Positions 1 through 5,886 of a DNA stretch of 11,070 bases are shown piece after piece (within the stretch, counting starts at the first letter, position 1; each line of letters begins with the position of its first letter). Made by a program: the position numbers and the translations under genes. Origin of the DNA: Pirellulales bacterium (lineage in GTDB: Bacteria; Planctomycetota; Planctomycetia; Pirellulales; JALHLM01). The notes beneath the pieces are model-generated. The model was not told the origin of the DNA, ran no database searches, and saw only the letters and a program-made list of their open reading frames with translations. The stretch is taken from assembly GCA_022844585.1 (NCBI GenBank), contig JALHLM010000064.1, forward strand, positions 5,298 through 16,367, read 5' to 3'.

Positions 1-134
1 AACCGAAGCTCGCGGAGTTTTGGTCCGGCCAGGCCGACTACCGCACCAATCGCTTCGAACTCGATGAAGCCACGAAAGCCAAAGTCCAACGCCGCTGGGG
101 ACCGTGGATGCAGAAATACGGGTACGAAGCCTAG
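1..134 (+). CDS. C-terminal end of a protein, possibly a sulfotransferase (partial)
   Basis: An open frame runs in from the left edge and ends at TAG 132-134, giving 43 residues. The visible end contains the segments YRTNRFEL, RRWGPWM and KYGYEA. A 'tyrosine, Asn, Leu, charged helix, RW-G, YGY' ending resembles the C-terminus of bacterial and planctomycete sulfotransferase-family proteins, which transfer sulfate from PAPS. The PAPS-binding motifs would lie upstream and are not visible, so the family name rests on memory of similar tails. No Rho-independent terminator follows directly; a repeat hairpin starts 30 bp downstream. That the frame is coding is fairly secure from its GC-rich third positions and from the lack of any competing frame. 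The function is tentative. Confidence 0.45.
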   Translation, partial: PKLAEFWSGQADYRTNRFELDEATKAKVQRRWGPWMQKYGYEA

Positions 135-163
135 CGCATTCCGAATTTCGCACTCTCTCTTCG

Positions 164-187
164 GTAGCCGAGGTCTATGACCTCGGC
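164..187 (+). repeat. Short palindromic repeat, copy 1 (GTAGCCGAGGTC type)
   Basis: GTAGCCGAGGTC is followed by TAT and GACCTCGGC. This gives a perfect 9-bp stem (167-175 with 179-187) and a 3-nt loop. A second copy on the opposite strand at 362-384 matches 21 of 23 bases, differing only in the loop. There is no T-run on either side, so an ordinary intrinsic terminator is not supported. A dispersed REP-like intergenic element is the better reading. It sits 30 bp past the stop of the partial gene. Confidence 0.75.
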
Positions 188-212
188 CCGTTGGACTCAG
201 CGATCAAGAACT

Positions 213-225
213 ACGAAAGGCACGA
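213..225 (-). repeat. Inverted partial copy of the TTCGTG array
   Basis: TACGAAAGGCACGA on the plus strand is, apart from its first base, the reverse complement of TCGTGCCTTTCGTG at 297-310. It looks like a remnant or an inverted copy of the same repeat family. The two could pair in single strands across about 70 nt, but I see no evidence that they do. Confidence 0.45.
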
Positions 226-286
226 CCAGCTTACGGTGTGAAATGAATCGGTGACGCAAGAATCGAGCAACCTTCCGAACTGCTCG

Positions 287-313
287 TTCGTGTTTTTCGT
301 GCCTTTCGTGGTT
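287..313 (+). repeat. Three-unit 9-bp tandem repeat (TTCGTGNNT)
   Basis: TTCGTG starts at 287, 296 and 305, giving TTCGTGTTT, TTCGTGCCT and TTCGTGGTT. On the other strand it reads as the CACGAA-type array that is common in planctomycete intergenic DNA (recalled, not searched). It is followed by two TTCCAAG copies. No coding role is apparent. Confidence 0.6.
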
Positions 314-361
314 CCAAGTCTTCCAAGTGGTCCACGAATTCTCCGTCGCCGCATCCGGAGT

Positions 362-384
362 CCGAGGTCACGGACCTCGGCTAC
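362..384 (-). repeat. Short palindromic repeat, copy 2, overlapping the SDR stop codon
   Basis: Read on the minus strand this is GTAGCCGAGGTC, CGT, GACCTCGG, an 8-bp stem (362-369 with 373-380) and a 3-nt loop. The TAG within the leading GTAG is the stop codon of the leftward SDR gene at 381-383. It could serve as a 3'-end hairpin for that mRNA but lacks a T-tract. Confidence 0.75.
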
Positions 385-1385
385 AGTTTGGTTTTCGCCT
401 CTTTGCTGTGCGTGTATCCGTGCTCCTGGAACCATGCCCAGGCGTCGCGGATGGTTTCTTCCGCGGGACGGATCGTGTAGCCCAGCGTTTGTTCCGCTTT
501 GGCGCTGCTGTAGTAGCGTTCTTGCCAGGCGTGGCGTGCGGCGGCGCTGTTGAAGGCCGGCTCTTTCCGACGGATCATCCCCCAGACGTCGCCGCCCCAG
601 CCGCCGATCCAGATCATCAAAGGTCCGGCGCGGCAAACCGGCCGGCGTCCGCCGGAGACTTCGGCGAACTTGCGCCACAGTTCCAGCCACAAGAGCGTGC
701 GGCCGGCGAGGATATAGCGTTCACCGGACACGCCTTGCGTGAGCGCGGCGACGATCGCCCGCGCTACGTCGCGGACGTCGCACAGACTCGTTGACCCGCG
801 CGGCGCGAAGGTTCCGCGCCCCGCCGCGACTTCCAGCAGCATTTTTCCGGATGACGGTTTCCAATCCCAAGGGCCGATCATGAACGCCGGATTGACGATC
901 ACCGCGTCCAGCCCAGCCACAGCGTTCCCGAACACGACACGCTCGGCTTCACGCTTGGTGATCACATACGGCAACCGTGCCGGGGGCAGGGGGGTGTCTT
1001 CGGTGGCCGGCATCTCGGCCGTACCTTGCCCCACGGCGTCGCAGGTCGAAACATGCACCAGCCGGACGCGCGCTTTGCGGGCGGCGTCGGCAATGTTCCG
1101 CGTCCCTTCGACGTTGATCCGACGCTGGCGTTCCAGTCCGGTCCGACCGATATGAACCTCGGCCGCGGCGTGAATCACCGCTCTGCACCCTTGCACCGCG
1201 GCATTGACCGAAGCCGCGTCAGTGACATCGCCGGTCACGCGCTCGACTTCGAGCCCTTCCAGCGGCCGAGGGTCGGCCGCAGCGCGCACGAGCGTCCGTA
1301 CGGCGTGCCCTGATTCCAACAGCGCGCGCACGACATTGTTACCGACCAACCCCGTAGCGCCGGTCACCAGAATCGGATCACTCAC
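381..1385 (-). CDS. NAD(P)-dependent epimerase/dehydratase, extended SDR (DFR/HpnA-like)
   Basis: This 334-residue protein belongs to the extended short-chain dehydrogenase/reductase group. The Rossmann nucleotide motif TGATGLVG is at residues 8-15. A conserved IHAAA segment is near 71, INVEGTRN near 90, HVST near 111 (catalytic Ser113/Thr114), and the active-site pair is Tyr140-x3-Lys144. The segment VNPAFMIGPWDWKP (164-177) and the C-terminal ALGY-like YSSAKAEQTLGY (292-303) resemble dihydroflavonol-4-reductase-like and hopanoid-associated HpnA-like sugar epimerases. It should oxidise, reduce or epimerise a sugar or similar substrate in the cytoplasm; the substrate cannot be told. Translation probably starts at GTG 1385, with AAAGGAG 12 bases upstream. 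The stop TAG lies inside a repeat hairpin. A hydrophobic stretch at 255-271 could touch the membrane. The gene is divergent from the channel operon and is probably not part of it. Confidence 0.88.
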   Translation of the reverse strand: MSDPILVTGATGLVGNNVVRALLESGHAVRTLVRAAADPRPLEGLEVERVTGDVTDAASVNAAVQGCRAVIHAAAEVHIGRTGLERQRRINVEGTRNIADAARKARVRLVHVSTCDAVGQGTAEMPATEDTPLPPARLPYVITKREAERVVFGNAVAGLDAVIVNPAFMIGPWDWKPSSGKMLLEVAAGRGTFAPRGSTSLCDVRDVARAIVAALTQGVSGERYILAGRTLLWLELWRKFAEVSGGRRPVCRAGPLMIWIGGWGGDVWGMIRRKEPAFNSAAARHAWQERYYSSAKAEQTLGYTIRPAEETIRDAWAWFQEHGYTHSKEAKTKL

Positions 1386-1397
1386 GCGCGCCCCTCG

Positions 1398-1421
1398 CTC
1401 CTTTGAAAACGCCCTATTCTA
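1398..1421 (-). promoter_or_regulatory. Ribosome binding site and possible -10 for the SDR gene
   Basis: On the minus strand, AAAGGAG (1404-1398) lies 12 bases before the GTG start and supports that start. Further upstream TAGAAT (1421-1416) could be a -10 hexamer, with a poor TTCTGG at 1444-1439 in the -35 position at 17-bp spacing. The ribosome site is credible. The promoter is a guess. Confidence 0.4.
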
Positions 1422-1590
1422 CCCGGATTGCCAGGCCCCCAGAACTGCTCTTCGCCGCGGCGCGGGAGCTTTCTAAGCTACGCGCGCTCCATGAAACCTG
1501 GTGCGACGAACCTGCAGAAACTCTGCCGGTTGCGTCGATGTTACCGAACGAATGGACTCCGCGGGCAGTTCCCTGCGCGGGCCGAGCTGC

Positions 1591-1596
1591 AAAGGA
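1591..1596 (+). promoter_or_regulatory. Ribosome binding site deciding the GTG start of the channel protein
   Basis: AAAGGA is 8 bases before GTG 1605. This favours GTG 1605 over the far-upstream ATG 1428 and over ATG 1623 six codons further in, neither of which has as good a site. The protein then starts just before its first membrane helix. Confidence 0.6.
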
Positions 1597-1604
1597 CTGG
1601 AAAC

Positions 1605-2885
1605 GTGAGCAAATCGAACCGAATGGCCCTGGCGCTGATGCGCTCCTCCGCCTTGTGGGGCGGTTTTGTTTCGCTGGGCTTCTATACGCTGATTCACACG
1701 ATCGATTTCGGCGGCGCGTTCCTGTACCGGTATTGCGCCAGCCACCCGATCGTTTATGCCGAAACGATTTTGTTCTTCATCGGCATGGCGGCGCTGGTGA
1801 TTCGCTGGTTCGAGGTCGGGGCGCAATCCAAGTTGACGGCCAAGCCGCTGCTCCCAACGATGGGCGCCACGCCGGAACCACCGACCGCGGCGCAGCGACT
1901 GTTGGGCAACATCAACGCCCTGCCGGCGCTCAAGCAGGCCAGCTACCTGGGCCAACGGCTGCGCGCGGCGCTGCTGCACATCGCACGCACCGGTACCGCT
2001 GATGGGCTGGACGACGAACTGAAATACCTCTCGGAAGGCGAAACGATCAAGGCGCAGTCCGGTTACGCCTTGGTGATGATTATCGTCTGGGCGATCCCGA
2101 TTCTCGGCTTCCTCGGGACGGTCGTCGGCATTACCGACGCGATTGGGAACCTCTCGCCCGATGCGCTGGAGTCATCGTTGCCCGCCGTGACCGCCGGCCT
2201 GGGCGTGGCCTTCGACACGACGGCCCTCGCCTTGGCGCTCTCCATGGTGCTGATGTTCACCAAATTCCAGGTCGCCAAGGACGAAGAGAAGATGCTCAGC
2301 GAGGTCGACCTTCGCGCGAGCGAAGAGTTGGCCCTGCGCTTCGAACAACGCGGTACGCAGCGCGATCCGCAGTTGCTGGCCATCGCGCGGATGACCGAAT
2401 CGGTCGTCGAAGCCTGCGGCAAACTGGTCGAACGCCAGGCCGAGATCTGGCAGTCGACGCTCGGCGCATCGCAACAGCAAATGCAGCAATCGCTCGCCGC
2501 CTCGATGGCGCAAGGGCTCGAAGCGCACGCCGCGCGGCTAGCCGCGTCGGCCGAATGGCAAACCGAACAGAATCACCGCTACTGGAACCAATTCCAGCAA
2601 GCGCTTGGCGAAAACGTGCAGAATCTCCGCACGGTGCAAGGCGACATGGTCAAGCAAGGCCAGGTGCTGCGCGACGTGCTGAACGCGATGGGACAGCTCA
2701 CCGGGTTGGAAGACGCGCTGAATCGCAACCTCGCATCGCTGGCCGGCTCGCAGAACTTCGAAGAAACGCTGCTGAATCTCGCCGCCACGATTAACCTATT
2801 GAACGCCCGCCTGGCCCACGCGCCAGGCGCCGCTGGACATGAAGCGGTCGCCGTGCGGAGCGCCCGGGTAGGCCACGCCGCATGA
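1605..2885 (+). CDS. MotA/TolQ/ExbB-family proton channel protein with long helical tail
   Basis: With the GTG start the protein is 426 residues. Four hydrophobic segments are seen, near residues 15-40, 50-68, 153-177 and 193-218. The last two carry the family signature: IPILGFLGTVVGIT (164-177), matching the TolQ/ExbB P-x-LG-x-LGTV-x-GI motif, then LPAVTAGLGVAFDTTALAL (192-210), matching the 'AL..T..GL..A' pore helix. Family members form pentamers in the inner membrane that conduct protons and drive a TolR/ExbD/MotB-type dimer. The two extra N-terminal helices give a MotA-like four-helix layout. Residues 223-426 form an unusually long, mostly alpha-helical, Gln/Ala/Glu-rich cytoplasmic tail. 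It ends in a conserved-looking part: LEDALNRNLASL near 365, NFEETLLNLAATINLLNARL near 380. It is the first gene of a five-gene run and overlaps the next gene by ATGA (2882-2885), so the two are co-translated. Confidence 0.88.
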   Translation: MSKSNRMALALMRSSALWGGFVSLGFYTLIHTIDFGGAFLYRYCASHPIVYAETILFFIGMAALVIRWFEVGAQSKLTAKPLLPTMGATPEPPTAAQRLLGNINALPALKQASYLGQRLRAALLHIARTGTADGLDDELKYLSEGETIKAQSGYALVMIIVWAIPILGFLGTVVGITDAIGNLSPDALESSLPAVTAGLGVAFDTTALALALSMVLMFTKFQVAKDEEKMLSEVDLRASEELALRFEQRGTQRDPQLLAIARMTESVVEACGKLVERQAEIWQSTLGASQQQMQQSLAASMAQGLEAHAARLAASAEWQTEQNHRYWNQFQQALGENVQNLRTVQGDMVKQGQVLRDVLNAMGQLTGLEDALNRNLASLAGSQNFEETLLNLAATINLLNARLAHAPGAAGHEAVAVRSARVGHAA

Positions 2886-4603
2886 AGCGCCGCGCCGCGC
2901 CGACCGAAGCCGCCAAGTTTTCGCTGTTCCCGTTTCTGGCGGTCCTGCTGTGCGTGATGGGGGCGTTAATCGTCCTGCTGATCGTCATTGCGCAGCGGAC
3001 GCACGACCGGGCTGTCGCGCGCAGCGAGGCCGACGAAGCCGGCGAACACCTCAAAGTCGAGCGCGAAGAACTCGGCTGGCGGATCGACATGATTCACGCC
3101 TCGCGCGATCAAACCGCGGCGCAACTTGCCGAGCAACGCGCGGCGTTGAGTCACATCGAAGATCACGCCCGACGCCTGCGCGAACAATACCTCGCGCTCC
3201 AGCAAGCGGCCAAAGACTTGCAAGAGTCTTTGAAGTCCCCTTCGGCCGCGAACCAGGCCCTCGACGATCAGATGGCGGCGATTCAAGCCCGCATCCAGGA
3301 AGTCACCGAGGCGCTGGATGCGAAGAAGCTCGTTCCGCAACAAGCCCCCGGCTATGCGATCATGCCTTACGAAGGCCCGAACGGCACGCAACGCCGGCCG
3401 ATGTACATCGAATGCACCGATGACGGCATCATTCTCCAGCCGGAAGGCGTGGTCCTGACAGCCGACGATTTTCTCGGCTCGCTGGGGCCTGGCAATCCGC
3501 TGGCGGCCAGCATGCGCGCGGCGCGCGAGTACTTGTTACGCAATCGCAACAACGACGGCCGCGAGGCCGGCGAGCCGTACCCGCTCTTGTTGATCCGGCC
3601 CGACGGCATCGGCGCGTACTACGTCGCACGCGCGGCGTTGACCTCCTGGGGCAGCGAATTCGGCTATGAGTTTGTCGATCAAGATTGGAAGCTGGAATAC
3701 CAGGAACTGGACCCGCAACTCCTGGCGGTAACCAAGGCCGCCGCCGAAGACGCCCGGGAACGGCAGCGCCTGTTGGCGGCCGCCGCGCCCAAGGTATTTC
3801 AGGGCACGGAAGACGACGGCACCTATTTCCGCGCCTCGCCATCCACCGGCGGAGTAATGGTCGATGGACGTTCGGGCAGACGTTCCTCCAGCGGCCGGCG
3901 CAGTGGTAGCGGGCGCGGGGCCGGCGGAGGTTCCGGCCAAGGCGAAGAATCGATCCTGGGCGACCAAGACGGTCCCAAGAATCGCGGCGGCTTCCAACGC
4001 AGCGGCGACAGCCTGGCCGCCAACGAAGGCGGTGGCAACGCCGGGCAAAGCGGTCAAGCCGGCGTCGGCCAGGCAGGTTCGAGCGGACAGTCCGGATCGC
4101 AGGGCACGGAAGCCGGCAAGCCGGAATCCAGCACGGCCTCACGTAGCAATGGCCAAGAAGATAAAGCGCCGGGCGGCGAGCCATTGCGACCAGGGCAATA
4201 CATGCCGAAACAAAGCCTTGCCTCACAGCGCGGCAAGAATTGGGCGGTCCGCGACCAAGGCCCGAGCGCCGTACCGATCAGCCGGAAGATCCGCGTGCGT
4301 TGTACGCCGGAACAGTTGGAAATCCTTGCCGACGGCAGCACAAAGAGCGAACACGTCGTAGCGCTCGGCCCGCGCACCGAAGATTCGATGGAAGAGCTCG
4401 TCTCGCGCGTCTGGGACCACATGGATCGCTGGGGCATCGCGGGCCAGAACATGTACTGGAAACCGCAACTGCTGTTCGAAACCACGCCCGACAGCCAGCC
4501 GCGTTACCAAGAAATCAAAACCCTGCTGGAAGGCAGCGGCCTGGATGTAGCCGAGAAAACGAAAGCCAGCACAGCCCGCGGGGCCAACAAGAAGCCGCGC
4601 TGA
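2882..4603 (+). CDS. Large TolR/ExbD-like membrane-anchored coiled-coil protein with two periplasmic modules
   Basis: This 573-residue protein has no recognised name. A short basic N-terminus leads into one membrane helix (14-36) that begins FSLFPFLAVLL. This aligns with the TolR/ExbD helix start TP-[FL]-ID-VLL, but Ala20 stands where the proton-carrying Asp is expected. Residues 45-150 are charged, Glu/Gln/Arg-rich and probably a coiled coil. Module A (about 170-265) contains YIECTDDGIILQPEGVVL and LLLIRPDGIGAYY, ending GYEF. A Gly/Ser/Gln/Arg-rich flexible linker spans about 318-440. Module B (about 466-557) contains IRVRC, then LLFETTPDSQPRYQEIK and SGLDV. Both modules look like the TolR beta-alpha-beta fold: strand, PD, helix, Gly, strand. 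The expected topology is N-in, with the modules in the periplasm. It overlaps the channel gene by 4 bp, so it is a likely direct partner of that channel. An ordinary structural coiled-coil protein is the alternative. Confidence 0.7.
   Translation: MKRRAAPTEAAKFSLFPFLAVLLCVMGALIVLLIVIAQRTHDRAVARSEADEAGEHLKVEREELGWRIDMIHASRDQTAAQLAEQRAALSHIEDHARRLREQYLALQQAAKDLQESLKSPSAANQALDDQMAAIQARIQEVTEALDAKKLVPQQAPGYAIMPYEGPNGTQRRPMYIECTDDGIILQPEGVVLTADDFLGSLGPGNPLAASMRAAREYLLRNRNNDGREAGEPYPLLLIRPDGIGAYYVARAALTSWGSEFGYEFVDQDWKLEYQELDPQLLAVTKAAAEDARERQRLLAAAAPKVFQGTEDDGTYFRASPSTGGVMVDGRSGRRSSSGRRSGSGRGAGGGSGQGEESILGDQDGPKNRGGFQRSGDSLAANEGGGNAGQSGQAGVGQAGSSGQSGSQGTEAGKPESSTASRSNGQEDKAPGGEPLRPGQYMPKQSLASQRGKNWAVRDQGPSAVPISRKIRVRCTPEQLEILADGSTKSEHVVALGPRTEDSMEELVSRVWDHMDRWGIAGQNMYWKPQLLFETTPDSQPRYQEIKTLLEGSGLDVAEKTKASTARGANKKPR
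3833..4201 (+). other. Low-complexity Gly/Ser/Gln linker inside the large TolR-like protein
   Basis: Residues about 318-440 of the 573-aa protein are dominated by Gly, Ser, Gln, Arg and Ala. Examples are RSGRRSSSGRRSGSGRGAGG and later GQSGQAGVGQAGSSGQSG. It has no predicted fold and separates two globular modules. The number of Gly/Ser units is likely to vary between strains. Confidence 0.7.
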
Positions 4604-4809
4604 TGGCGGGATGCACCACGGAGCCACGGAGGCACGGAGCGGGGCGTAAACCGGTTCGAAACGCAGAGGCGCTGAGACGCAGAGGGAGGAGACGGAGGAA
4701 AGGGATTAAGCGTTGTGAGTTTCGGGGAACAGACGAAAGACAACAGCTTTCTACTTCACCTACTACCTACTCCGCCTACTCATCCATTTTGACCACTTCA
4801 ATCTAGCTC
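4604..4809. repeat. Spacer with 8-bp tandem repeats inside the channel operon
   Basis: Three 8-mers, CCACGGAG, CCACGGAG and GCACGGAG, lie at 4616-4639. After 21 bp come ACGCAGAG, GCGCTGAG and ACGCAGAG at 4661-4684, then purine-rich GGAGGAGACGGAGG. All six units fit NCRCNGAG. Downstream, CTAC recurs at 4751, 4760, 4767 and 4776. The 8-bp period is incompatible with conserved coding, and the short frames crossing it show no family signature. This is the largest gap in the five-gene run. Whether transcription reads through it is unknown; I see neither a clear terminator nor a clear promoter for the next gene. Confidence 0.7.
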
Positions 4810-5811
4810 ATGCGTAAACGAACTGACGACACCGATGTCTTCGGCAGCGACTCCTTCTTGGACGTCGTATGCAATGTCGTCGGCATGTTGATTATTCTCG
4901 TGGTGATCGTCGGCATTCGCGCCGGTCAGGCGGGGAAGATTGCCGCGCCAGATACGGCCGCCGCGGAGCAGGCGCTCGGTGCGCTGCAAGCCGAACACTC
5001 CGCCGCCGAGGCCGAGGTATTACGGTTGGCCAACGAGATGCGCAGCGTTGCCATGCAAGCGCAAGCGCTGTCACGCGAACGCGACGCCGTCGCCGTGCTC
5101 GTCGCCGCCGGGGAGCGGATGCTCGAAGAGAAACGCAAGGCCCTCGACGCGCATGCGCAAGAAGACTACGGCCGGCGCCGCGCGGTTTCGGATGCGACGC
5201 AGCAGCTTGCCCTGCTCGAACAGCAACTCGCTGCGCCGCTCGACCAGGCGCCAACGGTGAAATTGACCAGCTACCAGACGCCGATGAGCAAATCGGTGAA
5301 CGGCAAGGAATTGCAATTCCAGTTGTGCGGCGGACGCGTGACGATGATCCCAATCGAAGAACTGCTCGATCGCTTCAAATCGGACGCCCAGGCCAAGGCC
5401 TACCGCCTTCGCAGCCAACCGGAGCTGACCGAAACGATCGGACCCATCGGCGGTTTTCGCATGCGATACGTCCTGGAACGGATCGACGCCTCGGTCGAAG
5501 AGCAGATGCGGGCCGGCCGCTCCATGTCGGTGGTCCAACTCGCCGAATACACGCTCATCCCCGACTCCATGGTGCTCGGCGAGACCTTGGAAGAAGCGCT
5601 GGCCAGCCGTTCGCAATTCCACGCTGACCTGACGCCGTACAAGCCGGCTGAGACCACGGTCACGCTCTGGACATACGAAGACAGTTTCAAAGAGTATCGG
5701 GCGCTCAAAGAGGACCTCCACCGCCTCGGCTACGCGGTCGCCGGCCGCCCCATGCCACACGGCCAACCCATCGGCGGTTCGCCCCAAGGCAGCCGTTCCG
5801 CGGCGCAATAG
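4810..5811 (+). CDS. TolR/ExbD-like membrane-anchored coiled-coil protein
   Basis: This is a 333-residue protein of no recognised name. A short polar N-terminus (1-13) is followed by one membrane helix (about 16-36) that reads DSFLDVVCNVVGMLIILVV. The FLDVV segment matches the TolR/ExbD '[LFM]-[IL]-D-V' motif, and Asp18 occupies the proton-path position. Residues 48-145 are Ala/Glu/Gln/Arg-rich and probably a coiled coil. The rest (about 155-318) has LQFQLCGGRVTMIPIEELL (168-186), then strand TVTLW, EDSFKEYRALKEDL and GYAVAGRP (283-314), a TolR-like strand-helix-strand. It ends in a Gly/Ser tail, GGSPQGSRSAAQ. ATG 4810 has no good Shine-Dalgarno but sits right before the expected N-terminus. 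It is likely a periplasm-facing partner of the same channel as the 573-aa protein, to which it seems distantly paralogous. Confidence 0.7.
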   Translation: MRKRTDDTDVFGSDSFLDVVCNVVGMLIILVVIVGIRAGQAGKIAAPDTAAAEQALGALQAEHSAAEAEVLRLANEMRSVAMQAQALSRERDAVAVLVAAGERMLEEKRKALDAHAQEDYGRRRAVSDATQQLALLEQQLAAPLDQAPTVKLTSYQTPMSKSVNGKELQFQLCGGRVTMIPIEELLDRFKSDAQAKAYRLRSQPELTETIGPIGGFRMRYVLERIDASVEEQMRAGRSMSVVQLAEYTLIPDSMVLGETLEEALASRSQFHADLTPYKPAETTVTLWTYEDSFKEYRALKEDLHRLGYAVAGRPMPHGQPIGGSPQGSRSAAQ

Positions 5812-5828
5812 CGACAGGCTTCCTTCGG

Positions 5829-5848
5829 CGTCGGCAATTCGCCCGACG
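5829..5848. other. Weak hairpin between TolR-like and ExbD genes
   Basis: CGTCGG (5829-5834) and CCGACG (5843-5848) pair with an 8-nt loop in the 75-bp gap. No T-tract follows, so it is not a classic terminator. It might only slow exonuclease or be fortuitous in GC-rich DNA. Confidence 0.25.
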
Positions 5849-5886
5849 TACTTCCGCGTTCCGAGTTCGGCGTTCATACTCTTGGC

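Larger units (their letters stand above)
135..380. other. Repeat-rich spacer between two convergent genes
   Basis: The spacer lies between the end of the partial rightward gene and the end of the leftward SDR gene. It holds two copies of a palindromic repeat in opposite orientation, a three-unit TTCGTG tandem array and a degenerate inverted piece of that array. Both flanking genes end here, so no promoter is required. The short frames crossing it have no family signature, and I regard it as non-coding. Confidence 0.6.
1386..1604. other. Divergent intergenic region upstream of SDR and channel operon
   Basis: This region must hold the promoters of both the leftward SDR gene and the rightward channel operon. 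Open frames pass through it, including one that would extend the channel protein upstream to 1428, but the encoded residues are basic, Cys-rich and without a membrane pattern, so I treat it as non-coding. An imperfect hairpin can form from CCGCGGGCAG (near 1558) and CCTGCGCGG (near 1571), in what would be the operon leader. I found no convincing -35/-10 pair for the rightward direction. Confidence 0.5.

Noticed and set aside
164..187. A Rho-independent terminator for the partial first gene
   Set aside because: The stem is good but there is no T-tract on either strand, and the same element recurs as a dispersed repeat.
1428..1604. An N-terminal extension of the channel protein from ATG 1428
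   Set aside because: The 59 extra residues are basic and Cys-containing with no family resemblance, and a ribosome site fits GTG 1605 much better.
3429..4226. A 265-codon leftward frame, Arg/Pro/Cys-rich
   Set aside because: It is opposite the Gly/Ser linker and module A of the 573-aa protein; its composition is typical of antisense frames in high-GC DNA.
1605..4603. A Zorya (ZorAB) anti-phage system
   Set aside because: The long-tailed channel protein resembles ZorA in layout, but the next gene has no OmpA/MotB peptidoglycan domain and no helicase or nuclease (ZorC/D/E-like) gene follows.
4616..4684. A CRISPR array
   Set aside because: The units are 8 bp and directly adjacent, with no spacers of typical length.
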